Source: Akkermansiaceae bacterium (GTDB taxonomy: Bacteria > Verrucomicrobiota > Verrucomicrobiia > Verrucomicrobiales > Akkermansiaceae). Taken from it: DNA of 41,254 nt. Below the pieces are notes generated by a model. It searched no databases. It was given only the letters and a program-made list of their open reading frames with translations, and was not told where the DNA came from. Positions 1 to 10,152 of this stretch are shown piece after piece. Location of the stretch: the NCBI GenBank assembly GCA_023263995.1, contig JALQTQ010000004.1, positions 1-41,254 of the forward strand, written 5' to 3'. A program made the position numbers and the translations under genes. The first letter of the stretch is position 1. Each line of letters begins with the position of its first letter.

Positions 1-1
1 T

Positions 2-3000
2 GTGACCCCAGCCAACTCCGAAGGCCCACCCAGCGAAACGACCCGCCTGATCAATCTCGATTCCACCTGGAAATACGATCAAAACACCGCCAACGCCGAC
101 CTCGGTACCACTTGGCGGGAACCAGACTACGACGACAGCCACTGGCCGGCCGGGCCGGGCCTCTTCGGAGTGGACCCAGGCGAGACCTTCGCCACCCCTT
201 GGACCACCGGAGGCCGTGTCACCTACTACCTCCGCCACCATTTTCGGATCGAAGAAGGCTTCTCCGCCGCCAGCATCGACCTCAGGGCACACATCGATGA
301 CGGCGCAGTCGTCTATTTGAACGGACAGGAAATCACCCGCTTCAATCTCCCCGCGGGTGAAATCAATTTCGATACCCTCGCGGTCGACAGCCGGGAGTGG
401 GGTGAATTGGTCGAAATGACTACCGGCACCGACGTCACCAACAGCCTGCGAGTTGGGGACAACGTCCTCGCGGTGGAGGTCCATAACCGAACGGCGGGCA
501 ACAACGACATCGTCTTTGGCACCGAGGTCGATCTGACCTTGGCCGCCCTCCCCTTCGATCCCCCTCCGGGCCTAGTCATCAGTGAATTCCACTTCGACAG
601 CGAAGGCCTCATCGACTGGGTCGAATTGCACGCTCCCGGTGACTCTCCCGTCGCGGTCGATGGCATGACCTTGACCACTACCCGCTCGTTTACCAATTCC
701 GTGCCCATCAGCGGCAGCGTCCCCGCCAGAGGGTATCAAAGTTTCCCGGTGAGCCTCGCGATCGATGAAAACGGGGACGTCGACCTCTTTCTTGTGAAAG
801 GCGAGGCCGTGGTCGCCGCCGCCCGGCTGAACCGGGGATTCAACGAAGAATCCTTCCAGTCCTTGCCGGTCGGCGAGGAATGGTTTGGCAGCCGTGAGAA
901 CACCCGCAATGCCCCTAACAACCCGGCCAGCCGGCAGACTTCTATCGTCATCAATGAAATCATGTACGACGCCCCCTCAGACCATGTCTCGGCGGAATTC
1001 ATCGAACTCTACAACCGGGGCAACGAAACAGTCGACCTCTCGGGCTGGGAATTCACCGATGGCATTCGTTTCGAGTTCCCGCCCGGAACCACGATGGCTC
1101 CCGGTCAGTTCCTCGTGGTGGCTGCTGATGCCGATCATATCCGCAAGACCTACGGTGCCATCCGGGTGCTGGGCAATTGGTCCGGTGGTCTGGCCGACCG
1201 GGGCGAACTTCTCCGCCTCGAAGACCGCTTCGGATACCTCGTCGACGAGGTCGATTACCTTCCCGAAGGTGATTGGCCCAACCGGGCCGACGGAGATGGT
1301 AGCAGCATGGAACTCCGGCATCCTGACATGAACAACAACGTGGCCACTGCGTGGGCCGACAGCGACGAAAGCGAAAAATCAACGATGCAGACCTTCACCT
1401 ACACTTCTGATTTCGTCCGGTCCAACTTCAATCCAGTGTTCTCGGGCCAGGAACTGCACGCTCACCTGGTAGGCGATGCCCATCTCATCCTTGAGAACAT
1501 CTCCGTCGAGCTCGACAACAATGGCAACAACCTTCTTCGTAATCCTGACAACATGTCTCCCACTTCATCGAGTGCCTCCGGTTGGGTCTGCCAGGGAAAC
1601 CATCACCCGAGTTTTTTTGATGGAGCTCAGCTCAACCTGATTTCAACAGGGCACGGCGACAACAAGGCCAACCGAGCTGAGGTCGACTTTGCGATTTCCC
1701 CAGTCATAGGAAACAGCTATACCCTTTCCTTTGATGCTCGTTGGATTTACGGGAAATCACGGCTCATCATCCAGACCCTCGACCACGGTTTCGGCACCTC
1801 TTTCCTCATTCCCATCCCTGAAAACCTCGGCACCCCCGGAGCACCCAACTCCGCCGCCACCGAAAGCCCGGCTCCAACCGTGACCGGCGTGATCCACCAA
1901 CCTGCCGTTCCCAAGTCATCCCAGGGCGTGACGGTGTCGGCTCAGGTGGAATCAACGGCCCCCGGACTGCAAGTCGACTTGGTCTACCGACTCGACACGA
2001 ATACTGGCAATGGTCCCTGGCTGAGAGCCCCCATGGGGCCGACGAGCGGCGGCCTCCACCAAGCCATCGTCAACAACTTCACCAACCAGGGGAACATCGT
2101 GCAGTTCTACGTTGAAGCCACGGTGGATGGAGTCACCACCACCCAGCCCAGATTCGGAGCCGCACGCCCGGCCATGTGGGTCGTCGATGACCGCGAAATG
2201 CCCGACACCCTCCTGCAACACCGATTCATCGTCTCCCAATATGACCTCCAGGCTTTCAACGTTTCGCTCGGGAATGGTCCGGCCTATGACTACAACTTCC
2301 CCCGCATGTCGAATCAATACTTCAATGCCACCTTCATCGCCAACGAGAGTGAGATCTACTACAATGCGGAAATCCGCAAGAGTGGCAGCCCCTTCACCCG
2401 ATCCAGCTCAATCATAGATCAGGGGAAATGGAAGCTCCCGGGAGATCGCCTCTTCCGGGGGCGGGGTCGCAATGTCCTTGACCGCTCCGGCAGCGGAGAA
2501 GGAACCAACCCCACCCCGCGTTTTTACGACGACCGGCTCGGACGCTTCATGCTCTATCAACTCGGCCACCCCACCAACGAGATGGAATTCATCCACAGCG
2601 TGATCAATACCGGGGCCTTCAAACGACACGAAAGTCAGGAACCAATCTCGAATGATTTCCTGCGGCGCAATTTCCCTGATGGGACGAAGGGCACGCTCCT
2701 GCGCATGGACGACCACTGGCGCTTCGACGACAATGGCAACTCGGCCGGCTCGCAAAATGCCGACTGGTCTTACAAGGATACCGAAAATCCCATCGCCTAT
2801 CACAGCCCCTTCCTGATGCGTAGTCAGGAGGCCGAATACAACTATGGGCCTTTTATCGAACTTACCCGACTACTGGATGAAAACCGCCTCGACCCGGAGA
2901 TTCTCGACCGCGTCACCGACAGCAAGATGCTCGCCTTGAATGCGGCGGTTCGCGGATACAACGGGGACTGGGACACCATCACCTTGCGCCGCGGTAAAAA

Positions 3001-5413
3001 CGGATATTTCTATCGCCCCAAAGAAGGCGACGGATGGATGCTCATCCACTGGGATGGCGACCGCGTCTTCGGCAACACCGGCGAACCCTTCCTCGGAAAC
3101 CTTCCCGGAGTAGGGAAATACTTCAGCCAACCCTTTGTGCGACGGCAGTTCAATTACTTCCTCACCAAGCTCCTCGACGAGCACACCAGAAATTCCGCGC
3201 GCACCGTTGCGTGGATGGATGCGGAGATTGAGGCCGTCGAGGGAAGCGGCATCCCGATGCCCAAATCCCACTATCTCAATTGGTTCAACAACAGAGAAAG
3301 TGGTGCGCGCAATTTTATCACTTCGGCAGTCGCCAATACCAGCTTTGCCATCACCACCTCAAACAGCCCCACCAGCGCAAATCTCCTTTCCCTGAACGGG
3401 ACTGCTCCTCCCACCATCTTCTCGGTCCGCTTGGCCGGACAACCCGATGCCACCGTGCGCTGGGTCGACCGCACGAGTTGGGAAATCTCCGGGGTTTTTC
3501 TTCGCGAAGGAATCAATAACCTCACCATTGAGGGCCTTGACCACGATGGCAAATTGGTTGAACAACTTGCCTTCAGCATCAACAAAACCACCAATGCCCC
3601 ACCAGTGGTGCAGTTCAATTCGTTTCCTGACACCCCAGGAATCCCGGTGGGCCAAAGCCTGCTGATCGACGGAATCGGAAGCTTTGACCCCGAAGGCAAC
3701 AACCTCAATTTCGAGTGGTCCGTCCTCCCCGAAACCGAAGCCGAGCTCACCGCTATCGGCAACACTTTGGCCGTCACTTTCGCTCGGCCCGGCTTTTATG
3801 TCGTCACTGCAAACGTCAGTGATGGAAGTCAAAGCTCTACCCGCTCGATGGGTGTCACAGTTTACCAAGCCAGCAGTTTTACCGAGTTCAACTCGATCCA
3901 GCTCGACGAGGCATGGACGCCGATCAATGCCGAGCGGCAAGAAAACTCATCGGACGGTGCCCACTACTCGCTTGAGGAACGGGACGGCCGACTGGTCCTC
4001 TCGATACCTTTCGGACAGCGTTCGATCGGACTGCCGGAGCCCGTTTTACCCGATCCGGTCACCTATCTTGATTTCGGAGCCACTTGGAAATACGATGACT
4101 CCGGTCAGGAACTCACCGGCACCTTTGCCCAGCCCTCGTTCGACGACTCGGCATGGGCTTCCGGACCGGGTTTCCTAGGTTTCAACGAAGCTGGCCTTCC
4201 CGGCCCGGGCATGCAAACCGATAACTTGACCCGTCGTCGCATTGCCTACTACTTCCGCCATGAATTTGAATTCACCGACGACCCTATCGGAGCACAACTG
4301 AGCATCGACCACATTGTGGACGATGGAGTTCGCTACTACCTCAACGGACAGGTTCTCGGTTCCATTCGTCTGCCCGATGGCCCCATCACTTCCACTACCC
4401 CGGCCGAAAGCCTACCCGGTGCCGAAGAAGACATCATCGCAGAAGGGGTCATTTCTCTCGATGCCTCGGCCTATCTTGTCAATGGCACCAATGTGCTCGC
4501 TGCCGAGGTGCACAATGCCAGCGCCGGTAGCAGCGACCTCGTCTTCGGAGCACGGGTCGCAATCGCGGCCAACCCCATCTCGGACGGGCCACCCAATCTC
4601 GATAAAGCCCCCCACCCTTGGATCACAAGAACCCTGCCGGAAGGTGACTGGATTCTCGAAACCGAATTGAAGATGGAGACTTCGCAATTTGCCGATTCCT
4701 ACGCCGGTCTGCTGGTGTCGGCCAATCAAGACGGCATGGCCTTCCGCTACGGAGTGGGATTTGTCAATGGCAGCGAGATCGCGGCCTTCCGGGTCAATCC
4801 ATCGGGAAGCCCGGAAACCCTTGGCAGCGAAGACCACACGGGCCTCAACCAGGCAACGATCCGTCTTGAGCGAAAAGGTAATGTGCTGAACTTCGAACAG
4901 AAAATCGGCGGCCTCTACCAGCTCGTTCATCAACTCACCCTTCCTACAGGAACTACCTTTGGCGTTGGGGGGATCTTCGCTTCAACCGAAAGCGATCAGT
5001 CGCTGGAAGTCAGCTTCGGCCACCTCGCCCTGATTGGAGGCGACAGCGATTTCTCCGACTGGATGGTGAGCAATGGCCTGACCGACCCCAACGCGGAATA
5101 CCTCGATTCCGGAATGAGTAACCTCTTGGCCTACGCCTTGGGCCGCGACCTCAATCCGGCGGTCGCCCCCGCGATGACCTTCGCCAATGGCACCATCGGC
5201 TTCAGTCACCGCCAGCGGATCCAAGGCGGTCAGGTCACCTACCGCGTTGAAAGATCCACTGATCTGATCAACTGGGAAGCCGCCGGGGACCTTAGCCCGG
5301 TCGGAGACCCGGTTGCCAATCCCGATGGCACTTTCACCGTAAACCTCCTGAGCAGCATGACAGCGGCAAGCGGTCAGCAGAACTACTACCGATTGGTGGT
5401 CACGGTATTCTAA
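2..5413 (+). CDS. CotH kinase / lamin-tail-domain (LTD) giant secreted protein, probably 5'-partial at the window edge
   Basis: 1803-aa ORF starting at base 2 with no signal peptide. LTD-like segments (IVINEIMYDAPSDHVSAEFIELYNRGNETVDLSGWEF), CotH-like core (NAEIRKSGSPFTRSS...DGWMLIHWDGDRVF), PKD-like segment (GSFDPEGNNLNFEWSV), and C-terminal segment typical of verrucomicrobial secreted proteins (NLLAYALGRDLNP...YRVERSTDLINWE). Confidence 0.85.
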   Translation: MTPANSEGPPSETTRLINLDSTWKYDQNTANADLGTTWREPDYDDSHWPAGPGLFGVDPGETFATPWTTGGRVTYYLRHHFRIEEGFSAASIDLRAHIDDGAVVYLNGQEITRFNLPAGEINFDTLAVDSREWGELVEMTTGTDVTNSLRVGDNVLAVEVHNRTAGNNDIVFGTEVDLTLAALPFDPPPGLVISEFHFDSEGLIDWVELHAPGDSPVAVDGMTLTTTRSFTNSVPISGSVPARGYQSFPVSLAIDENGDVDLFLVKGEAVVAAARLNRGFNEESFQSLPVGEEWFGSRENTRNAPNNPASRQTSIVINEIMYDAPSDHVSAEFIELYNRGNETVDLSGWEFTDGIRFEFPPGTTMAPGQFLVVAADADHIRKTYGAIRVLGNWSGGLADRGELLRLEDRFGYLVDEVDYLPEGDWPNRADGDGSSMELRHPDMNNNVATAWADSDESEKSTMQTFTYTSDFVRSNFNPVFSGQELHAHLVGDAHLILENISVELDNNGNNLLRNPDNMSPTSSSASGWVCQGNHHPSFFDGAQLNLISTGHGDNKANRAEVDFAISPVIGNSYTLSFDARWIYGKSRLIIQTLDHGFGTSFLIPIPENLGTPGAPNSAATESPAPTVTGVIHQPAVPKSSQGVTVSAQVESTAPGLQVDLVYRLDTNTGNGPWLRAPMGPTSGGLHQAIVNNFTNQGNIVQFYVEATVDGVTTTQPRFGAARPAMWVVDDREMPDTLLQHRFIVSQYDLQAFNVSLGNGPAYDYNFPRMSNQYFNATFIANESEIYYNAEIRKSGSPFTRSSSIIDQGKWKLPGDRLFRGRGRNVLDRSGSGEGTNPTPRFYDDRLGRFMLYQLGHPTNEMEFIHSVINTGAFKRHESQEPISNDFLRRNFPDGTKGTLLRMDDHWRFDDNGNSAGSQNADWSYKDTENPIAYHSPFLMRSQEAEYNYGPFIELTRLLDENRLDPEILDRVTDSKMLALNAAVRGYNGDWDTITLRRGKNGYFYRPKEGDGWMLIHWDGDRVFGNTGEPFLGNLPGVGKYFSQPFVRRQFNYFLTKLLDEHTRNSARTVAWMDAEIEAVEGSGIPMPKSHYLNWFNNRESGARNFITSAVANTSFAITTSNSPTSANLLSLNGTAPPTIFSVRLAGQPDATVRWVDRTSWEISGVFLREGINNLTIEGLDHDGKLVEQLAFSINKTTNAPPVVQFNSFPDTPGIPVGQSLLIDGIGSFDPEGNNLNFEWSVLPETEAELTAIGNTLAVTFARPGFYVVTANVSDGSQSSTRSMGVTVYQASSFTEFNSIQLDEAWTPINAERQENSSDGAHYSLEERDGRLVLSIPFGQRSIGLPEPVLPDPVTYLDFGATWKYDDSGQELTGTFAQPSFDDSAWASGPGFLGFNEAGLPGPGMQTDNLTRRRIAYYFRHEFEFTDDPIGAQLSIDHIVDDGVRYYLNGQVLGSIRLPDGPITSTTPAESLPGAEEDIIAEGVISLDASAYLVNGTNVLAAEVHNASAGSSDLVFGARVAIAANPISDGPPNLDKAPHPWITRTLPEGDWILETELKMETSQFADSYAGLLVSANQDGMAFRYGVGFVNGSEIAAFRVNPSGSPETLGSEDHTGLNQATIRLERKGNVLNFEQKIGGLYQLVHQLTLPTGTTFGVGGIFASTESDQSLEVSFGHLALIGGDSDFSDWMVSNGLTDPNAEYLDSGMSNLLAYALGRDLNPAVAPAMTFANGTIGFSHRQRIQGGQVTYRVERSTDLINWEAAGDLSPVGDPVANPDGTFTVNLLSSMTAASGQQNYYRLVVTVF

Positions 5414-5432
5414 ACCGCTTCCGACCGACGAT

Positions 5433-7751
5433 TCAGGCCGTTTCGATATCGGCTGGTGCCTTCCACAACCATTGCCAGACGACCGGAACCACCAAGACAC
5501 TCAGCGACATCGTCAGAAAAACCCCGACACTACAGAAAATCCCCATCGTCTGAAGCATTTCGTTCGAAGCAAAGGCAAGCGACCCGAAACCCACCACCGT
5601 GGACAGACCACAGAAAAGAATCCCTTTCCCGACCCCGTTCCACACCCTCACGAAGTCGCCCTCATTCCGGCGGAGAGCAAAGATCAGGTGAATGCTGTAA
5701 TCGATTCCGGTCCCGACGATCAACGGGATTGCCATGCTGCTGAGGAAGTTCCAAGGGCGGCCTGAGAGCACTGCAAGGGCATTTACTAAAAGAAGAACGA
5801 CGAGAAGAACCCCCGCGGTGAGGACCGCGTCTTTCCAAGAGCGGAAGACCGCGATCAAGGCTGTGAGAAGAACAGCAGTGGCGGGGATAAAGAGAAAATA
5901 GAGGTCGGCTTTGACCCGATTGAGAAGCAACAGACGCAAAACACCCCACCCTGAAACCGTGACCTGTTCTTGGGTCAGATCTGTGACTAGGTGAACATTC
6001 TCTTCATTGACCCTGTCGGCCAGTTGAATTCGCCCCACAAAATAACCATCGGGATGGTAAAACAAGCGAGTGAAGGAATCGAGTTCGGCTGGCACCTCGC
6101 CGAGACCTCGGAGAATCGCCGCATCCAAGGCCCGTCCTCTCTCACTGAAGCCGGCCTTGTCCATCGCCGCGAGAATCTCTTCTGATTTCGCTGAGACTTC
6201 TTCCCAAAGCACCCTATTCTGCATCCTGGCCTCGGGATTAGGAAGGATCTCCACGGGCCATTCCGACCGGGTAATCACTTCCGCCTTTTTGAGTTCAGCG
6301 ATCCCGTCTTGTGCCGATTCAATCGCCTGCCGGACCGCCGTCAAATCGTCACCCTCTGCTACCAAGGAAAGATTCTTTTTGGACCAATACGGGAACAACT
6401 CCCGTAAAGATTCAAGGGTCGTGGCAGCCTCACTGTCCTTGGGATTCGCCATGCCGACATCGAAGTCCACCATCGGCAACCCGCGCACCAAAAAAGCCCC
6501 TCCCGCACCAAGAACAAGGGCGATCAGGATACCAATGGCGAAATGAAGGGGTGGAAAAGGAGGCTTCAAAAAGTATTTGGGCTGCCGTGAGGGCACTTTC
6601 CGCAGCGCAACCGGCATAAGCCAAAGACACACCACCGCACCAACCACCAATCCAATGAGAACGAGGATTCCAAGTTCCTGCACCCCCTTAAAGGTGCTAA
6701 GGATCAAAATACCGAAAACGACTGCGGTGGTCACGGCCGCCCATAGGATGCCTGGAGCCATTTCCCTCCTCAGGGACGACGATGACTGCCCCAGTTGTGA
6801 CTCTCTCGCAATCACCACGCCATAGTCAATGACCAAGCCCAAGAGGATTGCCGCGAATGCCACACTCACCAAATTCAAAGTGCCAAGAATCCATCCGGCC
6901 AGCCCGAGGGTGATCAAAAACACGACGCCGAGAATCCCGCCCAGCGCAAGTAATTGACCGAAGCTGCGCTGAATCAACAAAAAGAGCAGACCGACGATCA
7001 ATGACGTCAGCGCAATGGTGCCTCCCATATCCTTTTCCATTCCTGCCCCCACCTCCGCACTAAACACCGGCCCTCCCGTCAGCCGATAGTGAAACCCGTC
7101 TTTCATCCATCCATCGGCCGTCTCTCGGATCCGACCAACCCACTCGGTATGGGCGCGGTAATTAATGCCTAAACCAGGATTTGCAATCATGATGAGCCAA
7201 AGAGCCCCGTCCTCACTTTGGTGGTTGATGCTTTCCCCCCGCAGTTGAGCCATTGCCGGATGATCCGCAAAGCCAAGCGGATCATAGGCCGCCAGGGTCG
7301 CCTCCCCCTGATCGAGAGAAAGCGCAATCAACTCCTTACGCTCCTCAAGATATGCCTCCAGCCGTTCCGGATCGAGAAGCATGCCACCGAAATCAGCCGC
7401 CGCTTTCGGATCGGAATCCGCCCACATCCGCGCAAGAGAAGGGGCGATGCTCACTGGGTCATCCTCAAAACGAGGGCGATACTCGATCCTTGCCTCGGGT
7501 AACCTCTCCCGAAGATAAGCGGTGAACTCGGCAGCATCCTCCTCAAACACCTCGTCCTCGTGCCCCAAAAGAAGAAGGACACGATGATCGTCGTCAAAAT
7601 ACTCCCTCAGAACTTGGAAGGCCTCCACTTCGGGAATCCCGTCCGGCAAAACTTCCATGACATCAGTTGCAAAATGAAGTCGCTGAAGTCCAAAAACCGC
7701 AAAAGCAAGAATGAGTCCAAGGGCGAGATAGGACGGCAGGGAGCGCAACAC
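5433..7751 (-). CDS. MMPL/RND-superfamily transporter (predicted exporter)
   Basis: 772-aa ORF with two repeated blocks of TM helices (LTSLIVGLLFLLIQRSFGQLLALGGILGVVFLITLGLAGWILGTLNLVSVAFAAILLGLVIDYGVVIARE; SSMAIPLIVGTGIDYSIHLIFALRR), the typical RND/MMPL GxxxDY motifs. Confidence 0.9.
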   Translation of the reverse strand: MLRSLPSYLALGLILAFAVFGLQRLHFATDVMEVLPDGIPEVEAFQVLREYFDDDHRVLLLLGHEDEVFEEDAAEFTAYLRERLPEARIEYRPRFEDDPVSIAPSLARMWADSDPKAAADFGGMLLDPERLEAYLEERKELIALSLDQGEATLAAYDPLGFADHPAMAQLRGESINHQSEDGALWLIMIANPGLGINYRAHTEWVGRIRETADGWMKDGFHYRLTGGPVFSAEVGAGMEKDMGGTIALTSLIVGLLFLLIQRSFGQLLALGGILGVVFLITLGLAGWILGTLNLVSVAFAAILLGLVIDYGVVIARESQLGQSSSSLRREMAPGILWAAVTTAVVFGILILSTFKGVQELGILVLIGLVVGAVVCLWLMPVALRKVPSRQPKYFLKPPFPPLHFAIGILIALVLGAGGAFLVRGLPMVDFDVGMANPKDSEAATTLESLRELFPYWSKKNLSLVAEGDDLTAVRQAIESAQDGIAELKKAEVITRSEWPVEILPNPEARMQNRVLWEEVSAKSEEILAAMDKAGFSERGRALDAAILRGLGEVPAELDSFTRLFYHPDGYFVGRIQLADRVNEENVHLVTDLTQEQVTVSGWGVLRLLLLNRVKADLYFLFIPATAVLLTALIAVFRSWKDAVLTAGVLLVVLLLVNALAVLSGRPWNFLSSMAIPLIVGTGIDYSIHLIFALRRNEGDFVRVWNGVGKGILFCGLSTVVGFGSLAFASNEMLQTMGIFCSVGVFLTMSLSVLVVPVVWQWLWKAPADIETA

Positions 7752-7828
7752 GGGGGGAGAGTGACGAAACTTCCAGAAATATCGATCTCCTAGATTGAGA
7801 AAATTCCAAAACGAGTCAGGTTTTGCGC

Positions 7829-8467
7829 ATGTTTCAAATCATTTGGGCCTTTGCCCTTGCCTCAACTTTGGTGGTCGCTGATGAGATCGAGCCACTCAAG
7901 ATGGCCCTTCAAAGGCAGGCCAACCATGAATCAGTGGAAGTTACCTTTCGCCAGACCAAGAAAAGCCCGGCGCTGGCAGACGAAATCAAAACGATGGGCA
8001 AGCTTTGGCTCATTCCCGGCAAGTCATTCCGCTGGGAACTCGGGCAACCAGCCAAGCAGACGGTCGTTTTTAATGGCGGAGACGTTCTCGTGCTGAACGA
8101 AAAAGATCAATCGGCTCAGCGCTTTTCTCCGGACCACAAGACGGTCAAACCCCTCTTTCTGACTCTTGGTATGGGCGAAGACGCGTCATTTGAAGGCCTG
8201 TCAAAGCTCTTTTCGATCCGCGGAACCAATCAGGAAAATGGTCGTTTTGTGGCGACCTTCTCCCCAAAACCCCGCTCGATCCGAAAGGTGATCAAAACCT
8301 TGTTGATGCAAGTGAATCTCGATACCTCCTTCCTGGAGAGAGTCGGTTGGGTTCAGCAGGACGGAACGGAAGCGATGACCGAATTCTTCAAGCCAACATT
8401 CAACGAGGGAATTCCTTCGACAACTTTCGAAGTCGATGAGGCCCGCTACACTTGGAAAAGCGAGTGA
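7829..8467 (+). CDS. LolA-like outer membrane lipoprotein carrier family protein
   Basis: Signal-peptide-like N-terminus (MFQIIWAFALASTLVVADE), then LolA-like sequence (VEVTFRQTKKSPALADEIKTMGKLWLIPGKSFRWELGQPAKQTVVFNGGDVLVLNEKDQSAQRF). ATG at 7829 preferred over TTG at 7823. Confidence 0.8.
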   Translation: MFQIIWAFALASTLVVADEIEPLKMALQRQANHESVEVTFRQTKKSPALADEIKTMGKLWLIPGKSFRWELGQPAKQTVVFNGGDVLVLNEKDQSAQRFSPDHKTVKPLFLTLGMGEDASFEGLSKLFSIRGTNQENGRFVATFSPKPRSIRKVIKTLLMQVNLDTSFLERVGWVQQDGTEAMTEFFKPTFNEGIPSTTFEVDEARYTWKSE

Positions 8468-8616
8468 GGAAGGGGGTGATCAGCAGCTCGCTGGGGCCGC
8501 TTCTCGCAAAAACAGACCGCACCTCGGAGCCGCTTCTGCTCTCAGGTCTTTCCCCGACCCTCCTTACCCGGGTAAAAGGGCTCACAAAGTCAACTCCACG
8601 GGGAAAATGATGGGAA

Positions 8617-9219
8617 TCAGGCTCCTCCCGCCTCAAGGGCTCGACGAACAAAAGTATGGATTTCACCCCGTCCTTGTCCTGTGGTCGAAGAGGTGAGAAA
8701 AGTCACAGGCTCTCCTTCGCTGAAGGCCTTCATTTCTTGCAGGAAAAGAGCCCGGTGTTTCTCAACAACCCTCGCCTTACTCTTGTCGATCTTCGTAAAA
8801 ACCAAGACAAAAGGGAGTTGGCTCTCAACGAGCCAAGCAACGAATTCGAGATCAATATTCTGCGGTGGGTGTCGGGAATCAAGCAAAAGCAAGACACCCC
8901 GTAGGTTGGGGCGGTTCAGGAGATAGTCAGAGACAAATTCATTGAAATTCTCCTGTCGTTTTCGTGAGACTTTCGCAAAACCATATCCGGGGAGATCGAC
9001 GAGGGTCCATTGATCGTTCAGGGAGAAAAAGTTGATCTCCCTCGTTCGACCCGGACTTTTTGAAACCCGGGCCAAGCCTCTTTGGTTGGTCAAGCAGTTG
9101 ATCAAGGAAGACTTTCCAACATTGGAGCGTCCAATGAAAGCGAACTCCGGAAGATCGCTTTTCGGACAATCTTTTAGACTGGTTGCGGATTGAAGAAAAC
9201 TGATTGTTTGGATTTTCAT
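8617..9219 (-). CDS. engB: Ribosome biogenesis GTP-binding protein YihA/YsxC (EngB)
   Basis: G1 GRSNVGKSSLIN, G3 DLPGYGFAKV, G4 TKIDK, typical YsxC size. Start chosen at MKIQTISF (9219) rather than the ORF limit 9357. Confidence 0.93.
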   Translation of the reverse strand: MKIQTISFLQSATSLKDCPKSDLPEFAFIGRSNVGKSSLINCLTNQRGLARVSKSPGRTREINFFSLNDQWTLVDLPGYGFAKVSRKRQENFNEFVSDYLLNRPNLRGVLLLLDSRHPPQNIDLEFVAWLVESQLPFVLVFTKIDKSKARVVEKHRALFLQEMKAFSEGEPVTFLTSSTTGQGRGEIHTFVRRALEAGGA

Positions 9220-9375
9220 CTTTGCGGTTTCACTCTTTCGTGGGAGACAAATGTAACAAGCCCGGCCAAAAGTCTCGAACCTCCGTTTTCTTTGGATTTC
9301 TCCCAGCCAAGAGACAGCGAAACGATCGATCTCGGACTTCCGAGGAGTCCAATTCACATCCTCGTTTGGGTAATA

Positions 9376-9408
9376 AAAAAACAGCTGCTTTCCGGAGAAA
9401 GCAGCTGT
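9376..9408 (-). terminator. Rho-independent terminator downstream of the PEP-CTERM gene
   Basis: Perfect 12-bp stem ACAGCTGCTTTC-CGGA-GAAAGCAGCTGT (9381-9408), with a T-run on the minus strand immediately 3' (TTTTTT at 9380-9375). Confidence 0.85.
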
Positions 9409-9459
9409 GAAAACAAAAAGTAAAACGTTTGTCGTATTGCGCCTGCGCCCGATGATCGC

Positions 9460-10098
9460 CTATCGACGACGGCGAGCAACGAGACCAAGTCCGGCCAGAG
9501 CAGCAAGGAGGCTGGTCGAGGGCTCGGGGATACCAACAGCCGAGAGCTGGAGGCCTTCGGCGAAATTGAAGGCAACCGGTCCGCTCGGCTGAGCGCTAGG
9601 ACTCACGAGGAAACCATACTCAACGGTGGCAGTGGCACCAGTGATGGTGGCGTCAACCGTTCCGAGGTCAGCGTCGTTCTCGTTCTGGAACTGAGTCCCA
9701 AGACGAACAACGCCGAAGAGCGTCGAGCTCGCGAGGGTATCTTGGTCACCGAAAAGGACGAAGACGTCATTTCCAGTGAACGGCGACCCGCCTTCCTTAG
9801 GGATGTTGGCAGAGGTTGAGTTAGGAGCACCGATCAGTCCGTCGAAGACGAAGCTGTTGAGCTCAGAACCGAACTGGGTGATTCCATCACGGACCTGCTC
9901 GCCAGTTGAGCCGACGAAGTCAAAGTCGCTGGCGTAAAAACCAACAGCATAGCTACCGCGGATCGGAGTGCCGGTGTTGTCGAGAATCGGAAGACCAGCG
10001 GTCGGGCTGGTGAAGTTCCGGACGGTAGCGGTGGTCACCGCGCTTGAAAGGGCAACACTTGCGGTAAGCAATGCCGATGCAATTAGGGTTTTTTTCAT
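9460..10098 (-). CDS. PEP-CTERM sorting-domain-containing secreted protein
   Basis: N-terminal signal peptide MKKTLIASALLTASVALSSA and C-terminal sorting signal IPEPSTSLLAALAGLGLVARRRR (PEP motif + TM + Arg cluster). Confidence 0.9.
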   Translation of the reverse strand: MKKTLIASALLTASVALSSAVTTATVRNFTSPTAGLPILDNTGTPIRGSYAVGFYASDFDFVGSTGEQVRDGITQFGSELNSFVFDGLIGAPNSTSANIPKEGGSPFTGNDVFVLFGDQDTLASSTLFGVVRLGTQFQNENDADLGTVDATITGATATVEYGFLVSPSAQPSGPVAFNFAEGLQLSAVGIPEPSTSLLAALAGLGLVARRRR

Positions 10099-10152
10099 AA
10101 TAATAATGATCTTTTAGGTTTTAGGTTGAGCATCTTCCTTCAGCCGTGCCGA

